Origin: an uncultured Kordiimonas sp.
GTDB lineage: Bacteria > Pseudomonadota > Alphaproteobacteria > Sphingomonadales > Kordiimonadaceae
Direction of reading: 5' to 3'
Assembly: GCA_947503575.1 (NCBI GenBank)
Contig: CANNDZ010000001.1
Span: 1,860,001-1,924,000 of the forward strand
Length of the DNA: 64,000 bases
The first letter of the stretch is position 1, and each line of letters opens with the position of its first letter. The position numbers and the translations under genes were made by a program. Below are positions 19,177 to 27,847 of the stretch, in pieces. The notes below the pieces were generated by a model that saw nothing but the letters and a program-made list of their open reading frames with translations, had not been told where the DNA came from and did not search any database.

Positions 19177-20187
19177 ATGGCCCTACTGGCAAACCCGTCT
19201 GGAAGAAACAACCTCATTGCTTTTTTCGTCGTGCTCGTTGGGCTGGCGCTTGTACTCGCTTATTTTTTTTCAGACAGTCAAGACAAGCCTCTGGTGCCTG
19301 ACGAGGTAGCGGATGTTCAGGCCGTGGAAGATGTGCCTGCGACTGCTGCATCCCCCGAATTTGATTTAGTGAGAATTTCCCGGGGTGGAACTGGTGTGAT
19401 CGCCGGGCGGATGGCGCCGGGCGCGCAAGTGGTTTTGTTCGCTAACGGTGAAAAGATTGCTGAAGTCGTTGCCAATGAAGACGGCGAATGGGTGATTATT
19501 CTGGATCAACCGCTAGAGGCGGGTTCGGTTGAACTGAATTTGAAGGCCGTCGATAAAGATACACAACAAACTAGTGAAGCAGAAAAAATCGTTGTTGTGT
19601 CGGTTCCTGAACGCGAGGCTGACCGTTTTGTAGCGCGTCAACAAAATGGTGTTGTGGCCGTATTGACCCCCAAAGATGGGGACGGCGCAAGCCAGGTGCT
19701 TCAGAAGCCTGGGGTTGCGGCCTATGCGGAAGTTGGCGAAAGTCTGCGTGTTGATACCATAGACTACGGCGCAGGAACAGGCGTGATTGTCACGGGCAGT
19801 TCATTGCCGCGCGTCAACGTCCGCCTTTACCTGGACGGTAATTTTGTTGACGGTGTTCGCGCGGATGATTCCGGGCGTTGGACCGTGACCCTCGCGGGCA
19901 CCGAGCTTTCGCCCGGTAATCATATTATGAGGGTGGATCAAACGGTAGGGGACGGTCAGGTGCAACTGCGTGTCGAGCAGCCGTTCAATACTGGTGAACC
20001 TATTGATCAGAGTTTGGCCGAAGGGGGCGTGTTTATACGACCGGGCAACACCCTTTGGCAGATTGCGCGCCAATTATATGGGTCTGGCGTTCGTTATACA
20101 CTGATTTTTGGTGAAAACAGCGAACAAATTGCTGATCCTGACCTGATATATCCCGGCCAAGTATTTAAACTGCCGCCAAAAAACTAG
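19177..20187 (+). CDS. Membrane-anchored LysM protein with two Ig-like repeats
   Basis: A 336-residue protein. One membrane helix (LIAFFVVLVGLALVLAYFF) near residues 12-31 anchors it. Two related beta-rich repeats follow: residues about 65-150 (TGVIAGRMAPGAQVVLFANG, then ANEDGEWVI) and 185-275 (TGVIVTGSSLPRVNVRLYLDG, then ADDSGRWTV). The C-terminus is one LysM domain (GNTLWQIARQLYGSG to YPGQVFKLP) that binds peptidoglycan. It probably links inner membrane and cell wall; the exact role is unknown. Confidence 0.82.
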   Translation: MALLANPSGRNNLIAFFVVLVGLALVLAYFFSDSQDKPLVPDEVADVQAVEDVPATAASPEFDLVRISRGGTGVIAGRMAPGAQVVLFANGEKIAEVVANEDGEWVIILDQPLEAGSVELNLKAVDKDTQQTSEAEKIVVVSVPEREADRFVARQQNGVVAVLTPKDGDGASQVLQKPGVAAYAEVGESLRVDTIDYGAGTGVIVTGSSLPRVNVRLYLDGNFVDGVRADDSGRWTVTLAGTELSPGNHIMRVDQTVGDGQVQLRVEQPFNTGEPIDQSLAEGGVFIRPGNTLWQIARQLYGSGVRYTLIFGENSEQIADPDLIYPGQVFKLPPKN

Positions 20188-20223
20188 CTGGCTTTGCAGT
20201 GTATGCCTAAGGCTAATTTATCC

Positions 20224-20643
20224 TTATGCCGCAATCGGCTTGGCTTTGAGGTGTGACTTGAGCGTCGTAAGATGGCTTTTTGTCTGCAAAAGAATTGTCG
20301 TCAAAGCCACGATCAAGTCTTTTCCGGCAAGCTTTTCGTCAGTGTGTGTGATGCACTGGAACAGGACATGCCCGTCACTGTCGACAGAGTAGGCACCGTC
20401 AATACATCTGTTGTTTGCATACAGACGCTCAATGGCTGTGGCGCGCTGTGCTGCGTTTTCAATGGTGAAATACAAACGACCCAAGTTTGCCTGCAGGTGT
20501 ATTTGTGCCTTATCACCACGCGTTTGTTCAGACATCACGTGGAAATGAATTCCTTCCCATTCAAACGACAGTTGGTCGAATTTCTGGCCCTCCAGTTCCT
20601 GAAGACGAAGAGTAACTCTATCTATTTCTTGTTGTAGTTTCAT
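20224..20643 (-). CDS. Unknown 139-residue protein under a CtrA-type site
   Basis: I do not recognise this protein. It starts with a short amphipathic, probably coiled-coil stretch (MKLQQEIDRVTLRLQELEGQ) and continues with mixed beta/alpha sequence including FEWEGIHFHVMSEQTRGD and DGAYSVDSDGHVLFQCITHT; no signal peptide or membrane helix. It is Lys-rich at the end. A perfect TTAA-N7-TTAAC lies 61-76 bases before its start, so it may be a CtrA-regulated, cell-cycle-timed gene. Confidence 0.65.
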   Translation of the reverse strand: MKLQQEIDRVTLRLQELEGQKFDQLSFEWEGIHFHVMSEQTRGDKAQIHLQANLGRLYFTIENAAQRATAIERLYANNRCIDGAYSVDSDGHVLFQCITHTDEKLAGKDLIVALTTILLQTKSHLTTLKSHLKAKPIAA

Positions 20644-20703
20644 TGTGGTCTACCAGGTTCTCGGGCCTTACGTGGTGGTGCTACGGAGCATCGCTTGTTG
20701 GGC

Positions 20704-20719
20704 TTAAACAAGGGTTAAC
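20704..20719 (+). promoter_or_regulatory. Perfect CtrA-type binding site
   Basis: TTAA (20704-20707), seven bases, TTAAC (20715-20719): a full match to the CtrA consensus. It sits in the divergent region between the unknown gene starting at 20643 and psd starting at 20876, nearer the former. CckA, which controls CtrA, is encoded in the same window. Confidence 0.6.
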
Positions 20720-20875
20720 AACAGTCAAAAATGTTAGCGTTTGCTGCTATTTGCCACCCTCAATTCCTTGACCTGAACGCGCAAAGTCGCCAGTGTGTCG
20801 CGAATTGCATTATGCGGCCCTGACGATTAATGGCTTACCCATTGAGAACTCGGTCGCCAGTAAAAGGTAGAGTTC

Positions 20876-21538
20876 ATGAAAGCAACAGACGTTGTCATGA
20901 CGCCCATCCACAAGGAAGGGCACACATACATTGCGATTTTCTTCGCAGTTTCGATTTTGCTTTACTATATGTTTGCGCCGTTTCTTGGCTGGGTTGGCAT
21001 CATATTAACGGCGTGGTGCATCTATTTTTTCCGTGATCCCAATCGTGTGATTCCCGAAGAAGAAGGTGTGTTGGTCAGTCCGGCAGATGGCACGGTGTGC
21101 GCCGTGCTAGATGCAGTTCCGCCAGCAGAATTGGGCATGGGCGACGCACCACGCAAACGAATTTCCATTTTTCTGTCAGTGTTTAACGTGCACGTGAACC
21201 GCGTACCGGCTGCAGGCAAAATTACCGCTCTTGCTTACGTGCCAGGAAAATACCTGAATGCTGCGGCGCTTGAAGCAAGCGAAGAAAACGAGCGGCAACT
21301 TATCAGGATGACAACAGAAGACGGGCACGATATCGCCTACGCTCAGGTGGCAGGGTTGGTGGCGCGCCGTATTTTGTGTGATCTGAAAGAGGGTGATGAG
21401 GTTGCGCGCGGCGATCGCTTTGGGCTTATCCGATTTGGTAGCCGCACAGATATTTATCTAGACGAAGGCCTTGAAGCGACGGTGGCCGTTGGTCAGACAA
21501 TGATCGGCGGTGAGACAATCATCGCGCGGCGCTCCTAG
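20876..21538 (+). CDS. psd: Phosphatidylserine decarboxylase (short proteobacterial type)
   Basis: A 220-residue enzyme with an N-terminal hydrophobic region (IAIFFAVSILLYYMF and WVGIILTAWCIYFF) and the decarboxylase core: SPADGTVC, SVFNVHVNRVPAAG, and the self-cleavage site RFGSRTD with Gly188-Ser189, where Ser becomes the pyruvoyl cofactor. It converts phosphatidylserine to phosphatidylethanolamine at the inner membrane. It is followed after 34 bases by pssA, which makes its substrate. Confidence 0.95.
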   Translation: MKATDVVMTPIHKEGHTYIAIFFAVSILLYYMFAPFLGWVGIILTAWCIYFFRDPNRVIPEEEGVLVSPADGTVCAVLDAVPPAELGMGDAPRKRISIFLSVFNVHVNRVPAAGKITALAYVPGKYLNAAALEASEENERQLIRMTTEDGHDIAYAQVAGLVARRILCDLKEGDEVARGDRFGLIRFGSRTDIYLDEGLEATVAVGQTMIGGETIIARRS

Positions 21539-21572
21539 GCAGTAGATAACAGGTCCGCTCGGGAAAAATTCA

Positions 21573-22325
21573 ATGCGTGCCATCTCCATTCGTACAATAT
21601 TGCCAAATGTGGTTACGCTTTGCGCCTTTATGGCTGGCGTAACCTCCATACGGTTTGCGCTTGCGGGTAAGTGGGAACTTGCGGTAGCGGCCATTGCGCT
21701 GGCGGGGGTTTTTGACGGCCTCGACGGCACTGTTGCCCGCCTGCTCAAAAGCACCAGCAAGTTTGGTGCTGAACTGGACAGCTTGTCGGATGTTGTGGCG
21801 TTTGGTGTTGCCCCGGCTGTTATTTTGTATCTGTGGACGTTACAGGACCTGGATCGTCTGGGGTGGGCTGTCGCGTTAATTTATGCGACTGCAATGGCAT
21901 TGCGACTGGCGCGCTTTAACGCGCGACTGGATGACACTGAAACAGAAGAGCCGAGAAAAAGGCTGGGCTATTTAACCGGTGTACCAGCTCCCATGGGGGC
22001 AGGGTTGCTACTCATGCCCATTATGCTGGATTTGGCAGCAGGCGAGACCGTCGTTCGAGATCACAGTCTTTTTGTGGCGGTGTTTGCAGTTGCGGCAGCC
22101 TTATTGATTGTGTCCACAGTGCCTACACTGTCAATAAAGGCATTGCGCGTAAGACGGACATACTTTGTTCCTGTTATGCTTGTCATCGGTGTCGTCATTG
22201 CCGGGCTTTTCGTGCGAACATGGGCGGTCATGTTCGGTATCGGTATATTTTATATCGTCAGTTTGCCCGTGACCTATATTGGCTACAGGCGCCGACTGCT
22301 CGCCCGCGGTGAACGTCGCAAATAG
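21573..22325 (+). CDS. pssA: CDP-diacylglycerol-serine O-phosphatidyltransferase
   Basis: A 250-residue membrane enzyme of the CDP-alcohol phosphatidyltransferase family. The signature D-G-x2-G-x-V-A-R-x8-G-x3-D-x3-D is complete (FDGLDGTVARLL then GAELDSLSD). About six hydrophobic segments follow. It makes phosphatidylserine from CDP-diacylglycerol and serine, and its product is used by Psd directly upstream in the same operon. Confidence 0.95.
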   Translation: MRAISIRTILPNVVTLCAFMAGVTSIRFALAGKWELAVAAIALAGVFDGLDGTVARLLKSTSKFGAELDSLSDVVAFGVAPAVILYLWTLQDLDRLGWAVALIYATAMALRLARFNARLDDTETEEPRKRLGYLTGVPAPMGAGLLLMPIMLDLAAGETVVRDHSLFVAVFAVAAALLIVSTVPTLSIKALRVRRTYFVPVMLVIGVVIAGLFVRTWAVMFGIGIFYIVSLPVTYIGYRRRLLARGERRK

Positions 22326-22439
22326 TTTTTCTATTGGCACCTCTTTTGCTTATCAATGATCTGAAATACGTTTTTTCTGGCGTCATCTTGCATGAAGTCA
22401 GCAAAAACAAAGGGTTAGATCGTATGAAAGGTCGGCAAA

Positions 22440-23270
22440 ATGATACAGGTGTTTCCTCTTAAGTCTGGGTATATGGTCAATATTATCCGGAGCGTTGCGG
22501 TTTTTGCTGTTATGGCATTGCTAAGCGCATGTGCAAGCCAACCGCTTTGGCAAGGTGAAGAGGTTCTGGTGGAAGCCCGCCAGCAAGCCCTTGAGCAGAA
22601 TGTCGGCTTCGTATCAGAAGACCATAGGGAACTTCGGGACCGTTTCAATGCATTGGAACGATTGTATGTTGAACTGGTTCAACATGTTCGGGCACAGGAA
22701 TCACAGATTGCGGATATGAGTTCCAAGGTGGCAACCGTTGAAAAAGACCCACAGGTCGAGGCGTCCGTCAACAGGGTGAAAAACGATGTCACAGTGATAC
22801 GCGATCAACTCAAGAAATTGGAAAACCGACTGTTCTCAGTGGAAATGGCTGATACCAGCGAACAATCCTTTGTTGCAGAGACAATTGCAACGCCAGTTCC
22901 AACAGCGCCGACAGGGCGCGCGGAAACAAACGCGGATGCAAGTACAGCAGTTGAGACGGACGCGACACCAGTGGCCAATGTTGAACGTAATGACGAAGCT
23001 TTCTTCGGCGTGCATCTTGCGTCTTTCAGAAGCAAGGACCAGGTTGGCAGCGGCTGGAACAACCTTGCACAAACTTTCGCCGGTGATTTGCAGGGGCTCA
23101 CACCGCTTCTTTATGTACAAAGCCAAGAGGGCATCGGTACCTTCATGCGCCTGGTTGCAGGCCCGTTGATCAACGAACAGGAAGCCGATGCCCTGTGCGG
23201 CCGCATTAAGCGTGTCAGTCCCGATCAATACTGCCGTGTTTCCGAATATCAGGGTGAGCCAATAACCTAG
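22440..23270 (+). CDS. SPOR-domain lipoprotein
   Basis: A protein of up to 276 residues. From an internal ATG at 22473 the N-terminus is a classic lipoprotein signal (MVNIIRSVAVFAVMALLSAC), so that start may be the real one; the ATG at 22440 has AAAGG upstream. After the lipidated Cys come a predicted coiled coil (about residues 45-120, ELRDRFNALERLYVELVQHV), an Ala/Thr-rich linker and a C-terminal SPOR domain (FFGVHLASFRSKDQV to QYCRVSEY). SPOR domains bind denuded peptidoglycan at the division site. Confidence 0.85.
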   Translation: MIQVFPLKSGYMVNIIRSVAVFAVMALLSACASQPLWQGEEVLVEARQQALEQNVGFVSEDHRELRDRFNALERLYVELVQHVRAQESQIADMSSKVATVEKDPQVEASVNRVKNDVTVIRDQLKKLENRLFSVEMADTSEQSFVAETIATPVPTAPTGRAETNADASTAVETDATPVANVERNDEAFFGVHLASFRSKDQVGSGWNNLAQTFAGDLQGLTPLLYVQSQEGIGTFMRLVAGPLINEQEADALCGRIKRVSPDQYCRVSEYQGEPIT

Positions 23271-23292
23271 TTTTCTTGGTCTTCGGTATTGT

Positions 23293-23321
23293 AATAGCGC
23301 TGCACACGGTGCAGCGCTATT
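23293..23321 (+). terminator. Terminator after the SPOR gene
   Basis: A perfect 13-base stem (AATAGCGCTGCAC / GTGCAGCGCTATT) with a three-base loop, then a short T run. The symmetric stem may also slow transcripts coming from the right. Confidence 0.7.
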
Positions 23322-23376
23322 TTACGATTCCCGCAGCAAAAAAGTCACAGTTGGTTACTCAGTTTGATCCAATTGT

Positions 23377-23603
23377 TATAATTTTATGAACGAAACTTGA
23401 CACTTTCAAGTGAATGCAGTTCGATGGCACTCCATCGAATAGATGTGGCTTGTAGTCGGTTAACTTGGGGAGGTGATATCGACTGCCAGGCGCAAGAAAT
23501 TGCAGCCGCCAAAGTTATTCGATACCGGGCCTCACCTGGGGGTTTCGCTCGGAATAGGCGCGGTGTTTATGTCAGCGATGGCTTACACCGCGCCTTTGTT
23601 TTT
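23377..23603 (+). ncRNA. Putative structured small RNA with promoter and terminator (unidentified)
   Basis: TATAAT at 23377-23382 (with only a weak -35) would start an RNA near 23389. The following 215 bases fold by eye into: ACTTGA/TCAAGT at 23395-23411; an 8-bp hairpin TTCGATGG/CCATCGAA at 23420-23439; a long arm AGGTGA-TATCGA (23471-23482) paired with TCGATA (23519-23524) and TCACCT (23532-23537), enclosing CAA-GAAA-TTG with a GNRA loop at 23493-23502; and a terminal 11-bp stem AGGCGCGGTGT/ACACCGCGCCT (23556-23595) followed by TTTGTTTTT. I could not match it to tmRNA, SRP RNA, RNase P or a known riboswitch; 6S RNA is not excluded. No gene follows on this strand. Confidence 0.5.
23585..23603 (+). 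terminator. 3' half of terminator stem and T-run of the putative small RNA
   Basis: ACACCGCGCCT pairs with 23556-23566 across an 18-base loop and is followed by TTTGTTTTT. The T-run shows the transcript comes from the plus strand. Confidence 0.6.
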
Positions 23604-23675
23604 CTAAGCTTTCAGTTCGTGCGTAACAGCAAGCACTTCAAGGCCGCTTTAACTCGCTGCCGAAAAAACCATTTA

Positions 23676-23870
23676 TCAGAAGCTTGTTTTCCAAGCAGTT
23701 TTTCCAGTGTTCTGTGAATAGGTCAACATGTCCTCTTCTTTAACACCACAGCCTGTTTTCTGCTGCAGCACAGTACGAAGCATAATAGCTATTGCGTTCT
23801 GGATGGCGGACATCCCCATGCCGCCCAACAGTAAAAACAATCCTATAATTAAAATGTGGCTCAGGGTCAT
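23676..23870 (-). CDS. SOS-controlled small membrane protein (unknown)
   Basis: A 64-residue protein. Residues about 5-31 are hydrophobic and Gly-rich (ILIIGLFLLLGGMGMSAIQ) and should form one membrane helix or hairpin; the last 30 residues are polar with one cysteine in TGCGVKEEDM. GGAG lies six to seven bases before the ATG. Two perfect SOS boxes bracket its promoter, so it should be made after DNA damage. Small SOS-induced membrane proteins in other bacteria block division (SidA) or depolarise the membrane (TisB); membership here is inference from size, topology and regulation only. Confidence 0.7.
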   Translation of the reverse strand: MTLSHILIIGLFLLLGGMGMSAIQNAIAIMLRTVLQQKTGCGVKEEDMLTYSQNTGKTAWKTSF

Positions 23871-23884
23871 TCCATGTCTCCAAT

Positions 23885-23899
23885 GTTCTTAATTTGTTC
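23885..23899 (-). promoter_or_regulatory. Perfect SOS (LexA) box overlapping the -10 of the small membrane gene
   Basis: GTTC-N7-GTTC on the plus strand (GAAC-N7-GAAC on the coding strand). It overlaps the proposed -10 TAAGAA (23897-23902), placed 17 bases from a -35 TTGACT (23920-23925, minus strand). Confidence 0.8.
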
Positions 23900-23925
23900 T
23901 TATTTGCTGAGCGTTGCTTAGTCAA

Positions 23926-23940
23926 GAACAAAAATAGAAC
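23926..23940 (-). promoter_or_regulatory. Second perfect SOS (LexA) box, directly upstream of the -35
   Basis: GAAC-N7-GAAC on the plus strand, adjoining the -35 element of the leftward small gene and 125 bases before the rightward ppx/gppA gene. Two boxes 41 bases apart (four helical turns) would allow tight repression. Confidence 0.8.
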
Positions 23941-24064
23941 ATCAGGTGTGTAGGCTCTTGATTGATTGTCATTTCTTCAAGGCATTGGCACGAACGGCGA
24001 TACCTGCTAACAAGAAGGTAAGTGAGTCACGTTGGTGCGTGGCGAGAAGAAAAGAGAATGAAAA

Positions 24065-25462
24065 ATGTCATTGGACATCAGTGCTGAGCAAGGCGCGGAT
24101 GTTCGACCTCAGCGATCAAAAAAGGATCGTGTGCGGGACCGCAAAGGCAAAAAAGCCAAAACAGGTCAATCGGCAAAAGCCCAGGGTGCACAAGAGGTCG
24201 GTCGTGCCGAAGAAAAGTCGATCAACACGGAAAACCTTGCTGGTCGCAAGGGAAAGAAATCCCAAGGCGCTAAAAATGCGCATCGGCGGGAGTATTCCAC
24301 CTCAAAAAGATCCGGCAAGATCGGTTCAGCAGGCAATTCCCAGCAGCCCAGACAGCGTAGAAACCTAGCATACAGCGCCATTGACCTTGGCACTAATAAC
24401 TGTCGCCTTCTAATTGCGAAACAGACCAAAGGTGGCTTCAGGGTGATCGATGCCTTTTCCCGAATCGTTCGCTTGGGCGAAGGCGTTGGCAAAGATAATA
24501 AGCTGTCTGAAGAGGCCATGGACCGGACCATTGATGCGCTCAAGGTCTGTGCCGAAAAGTTGGCACGCCGAAACGTAACATTCATGCGGCACGTGGCGAC
24601 AGAAGCCTGCCGTATTGCCGATAATTCAGACGAATTTGTCGCGCGGGTAAAACGCGAAACAGGCATTAATCTTGACGTAATTTCTGCGCGCGAGGAAGCT
24701 AGGTTGGCTGTTCTCGGGTGTCAGTCGCTTATCGCACCTAACAAGAAAAATGTTCTGGTTTTCGATATTGGTGGCGGCAGTACAGAGTTGATCTGGGTAA
24801 AAGTACGCCCTGGTCGCGCAAACGAAATCCGGGGTTGGATGTCTGTGCCGTGGGGCGTTGTAAATCTAACGGAGAAATTTGCCAAAGCAGGCAAAACCCC
24901 AAAACCGAAAAAATATGCACGCATGATTGACACCATGAAAGAACACTTGCATGCGTTTGAAGAGGCACATGAGCTGAGTAAAGTGCTTAGGGGGCGTCAT
25001 ACCCAATTTCTTGGGACATCAGGCACAGTAACAACTTTGGCAAGTCTGCATTTGGGGTTGCCCAAATATAACCGTGACAAAGTGGATGGTGCTTGGATGA
25101 AGTCCAAGGATATTGGTGCATTGTCCCGCAAGGTTGCTGAGATGACACCGGAACAGCGTGCTGCAGAACCTTGCATTGGCACTGAGCGCGCCGACCTTGT
25201 GGTTGCCGGGTGTGCCATATTGGAAGCAATTTTAAGCATGTGGCCGGTCGAAAGCCTTCGTGTTGCTGACAGAGGTATACGTGAGGGAATTCTGCGGGGG
25301 CTGATGGAACTGGACCATCCTCCGAGGTTAGTGCCAGCCAAATCTGAAGTCCCCAGACAGAGCGAAGTCAAAAGCCAGGCGCAAAATCCATCCGCAACTG
25401 ACCCTAAAACTGACAAGAAAAAGCAACGTAATAAAAAACAACGTAATAAACGGGATACCTGA
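24065..25462 (+). CDS. Ppx/GppA-family phosphatase with basic tails
   Basis: A 465-residue protein. The Ppx/GppA domain (about 98-420) has the ATPase-fold motifs YSAIDLGTNNCRLLIA, VFDIGGGSTELIW and FLGTSGTVTTLASLHLGL, and the family acts as exopolyphosphatase or pppGpp 5'-phosphohydrolase. Residues 1-95 are a very basic, low-complexity extension rich in Lys, Arg, Gly, Gln, and the C-terminus repeats QRNKKQRNKR; these may bind RNA, DNA or polyphosphate. The stop overlaps the rlmE start by one base, so the two are translationally coupled. Confidence 0.88.
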   Translation: MSLDISAEQGADVRPQRSKKDRVRDRKGKKAKTGQSAKAQGAQEVGRAEEKSINTENLAGRKGKKSQGAKNAHRREYSTSKRSGKIGSAGNSQQPRQRRNLAYSAIDLGTNNCRLLIAKQTKGGFRVIDAFSRIVRLGEGVGKDNKLSEEAMDRTIDALKVCAEKLARRNVTFMRHVATEACRIADNSDEFVARVKRETGINLDVISAREEARLAVLGCQSLIAPNKKNVLVFDIGGGSTELIWVKVRPGRANEIRGWMSVPWGVVNLTEKFAKAGKTPKPKKYARMIDTMKEHLHAFEEAHELSKVLRGRHTQFLGTSGTVTTLASLHLGLPKYNRDKVDGAWMKSKDIGALSRKVAEMTPEQRAAEPCIGTERADLVVAGCAILEAILSMWPVESLRVADRGIREGILRGLMELDHPPRLVPAKSEVPRQSEVKSQAQNPSATDPKTDKKKQRNKKQRNKRDT

Positions 25463-26166
25463 TGGCCAAGGGCTGGAACAGACAATCACAGACCAGAAGC
25501 CGCGCTCGCGGTGCCAAAGTACGTGTTAAGACTGCACGCGGGCGAAAGCCATCGTCAACGCGGTGGTTACAGCGGCAGCTTAACGACCCCTATGTTGCAG
25601 AAGCCAACAGGCTGGGTTTGCGGTCGCGTGCGGCATTCAAGCTTTCTGAACTTGATGACAGATACCAGTTTTTAAAGGGGGCTAACCGCGTTGTTGACCT
25701 AGGGTGTGCGCCTGGTGGTTGGTTGCAAATCCTGACAAAAAAACTGCCGGACACTGCGCAGATTATCGGCATAGATTTGCAAGAAATTGAGCCGGTATCG
25801 GGTGCAGATATCTGGGTGATGGATTTTTTATCCGAAGATGCTGAGGAGCGTCTGATGGCTGCACTTGACGGCCCAGCCGACGTCGTTCTGTCTGATATGG
25901 CAAACTCTGCTACTGGGCATCGTCAAACGGACCAGATCAGAACCATGGCACTGTGTGAAGCAGCGCTTGATTTTGCGATCAAGGTATTAGGCGAGGGCGG
26001 TACATTTGTCGCCAAGGTTCTGCAGGGTGGCAGTGATAATGCGCTTATCACACGCATGCAGCATCATTTTAAGTCTGTGAAGCATACGAAGCCGCCGGCC
26101 AGTCGCGCTGATTCCAAAGAATGGTTTGTCGTTGCTCAAGGGTTCAAAGGCAACCGCAAGACTTAA
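25462..26166 (+). CDS. rlmE: 23S rRNA (uridine-2552 2'-O) methyltransferase RlmE
   Basis: A 234-residue FtsJ/RrmJ-family enzyme. The SAM site VVDLGCAPGGWLQIL, DLQEIEPV, the catalytic Asp in VVLSDMANSATGH and Lys in FVAKVLQGG are present, completing the K-D-K-E type centre. It methylates U2552 of 23S rRNA at a late step of large-subunit assembly. The first 35 residues are basic (NRQSQTRSRARGAKVRVKTA), longer than in E. coli and like the basic tails of its operon partner. Confidence 0.95.
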   Translation: MAKGWNRQSQTRSRARGAKVRVKTARGRKPSSTRWLQRQLNDPYVAEANRLGLRSRAAFKLSELDDRYQFLKGANRVVDLGCAPGGWLQILTKKLPDTAQIIGIDLQEIEPVSGADIWVMDFLSEDAEERLMAALDGPADVVLSDMANSATGHRQTDQIRTMALCEAALDFAIKVLGEGGTFVAKVLQGGSDNALITRMQHHFKSVKHTKPPASRADSKEWFVVAQGFKGNRKT

Positions 26167-26350
26167 AGTCCCTGAAACTCAATGATTTTATCGTGATTTT
26201 TGGGTCAAGCAAAATTCACATTGTTTTTGACATCGCTTCGCGGTATTGAACGGCGAACATCCAAACCATGGATCCTTGTGGATTTTGCCTTTCCCACAAA
26301 AGTTGAAAGGCCGGGCTGGCGTTCACTCCATCGCGGTAGCCCCTAGATAG

Positions 26351-27832
<1,482 letters not shown>

Positions 27833-27847
27833 CGGCAGGGGCACCCC

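Noticed and set aside
23377-23603. tmRNA, SRP RNA or RNase P RNA as identity of the structured RNA
   Set aside because: The conserved tmRNA ends and tag, the SRP GGAA loop and the RNase P core are missing. 6S RNA is left open because I cannot score it by eye.
23397-23717. A plus-strand open frame of 106 codons
   Set aside because: Low-complexity, unlike any family, no ribosome site, and it runs through the hairpins and terminator of the RNA candidate and the coding strand of the small SOS gene.
24065-25462. SOS control of ppx/gppA by the box at 23926-23940
   Set aside because: The box lies 125 bases upstream of this gene and fits better as the second operator of the leftward small gene; no promoter for ppx/gppA was clear beside it.
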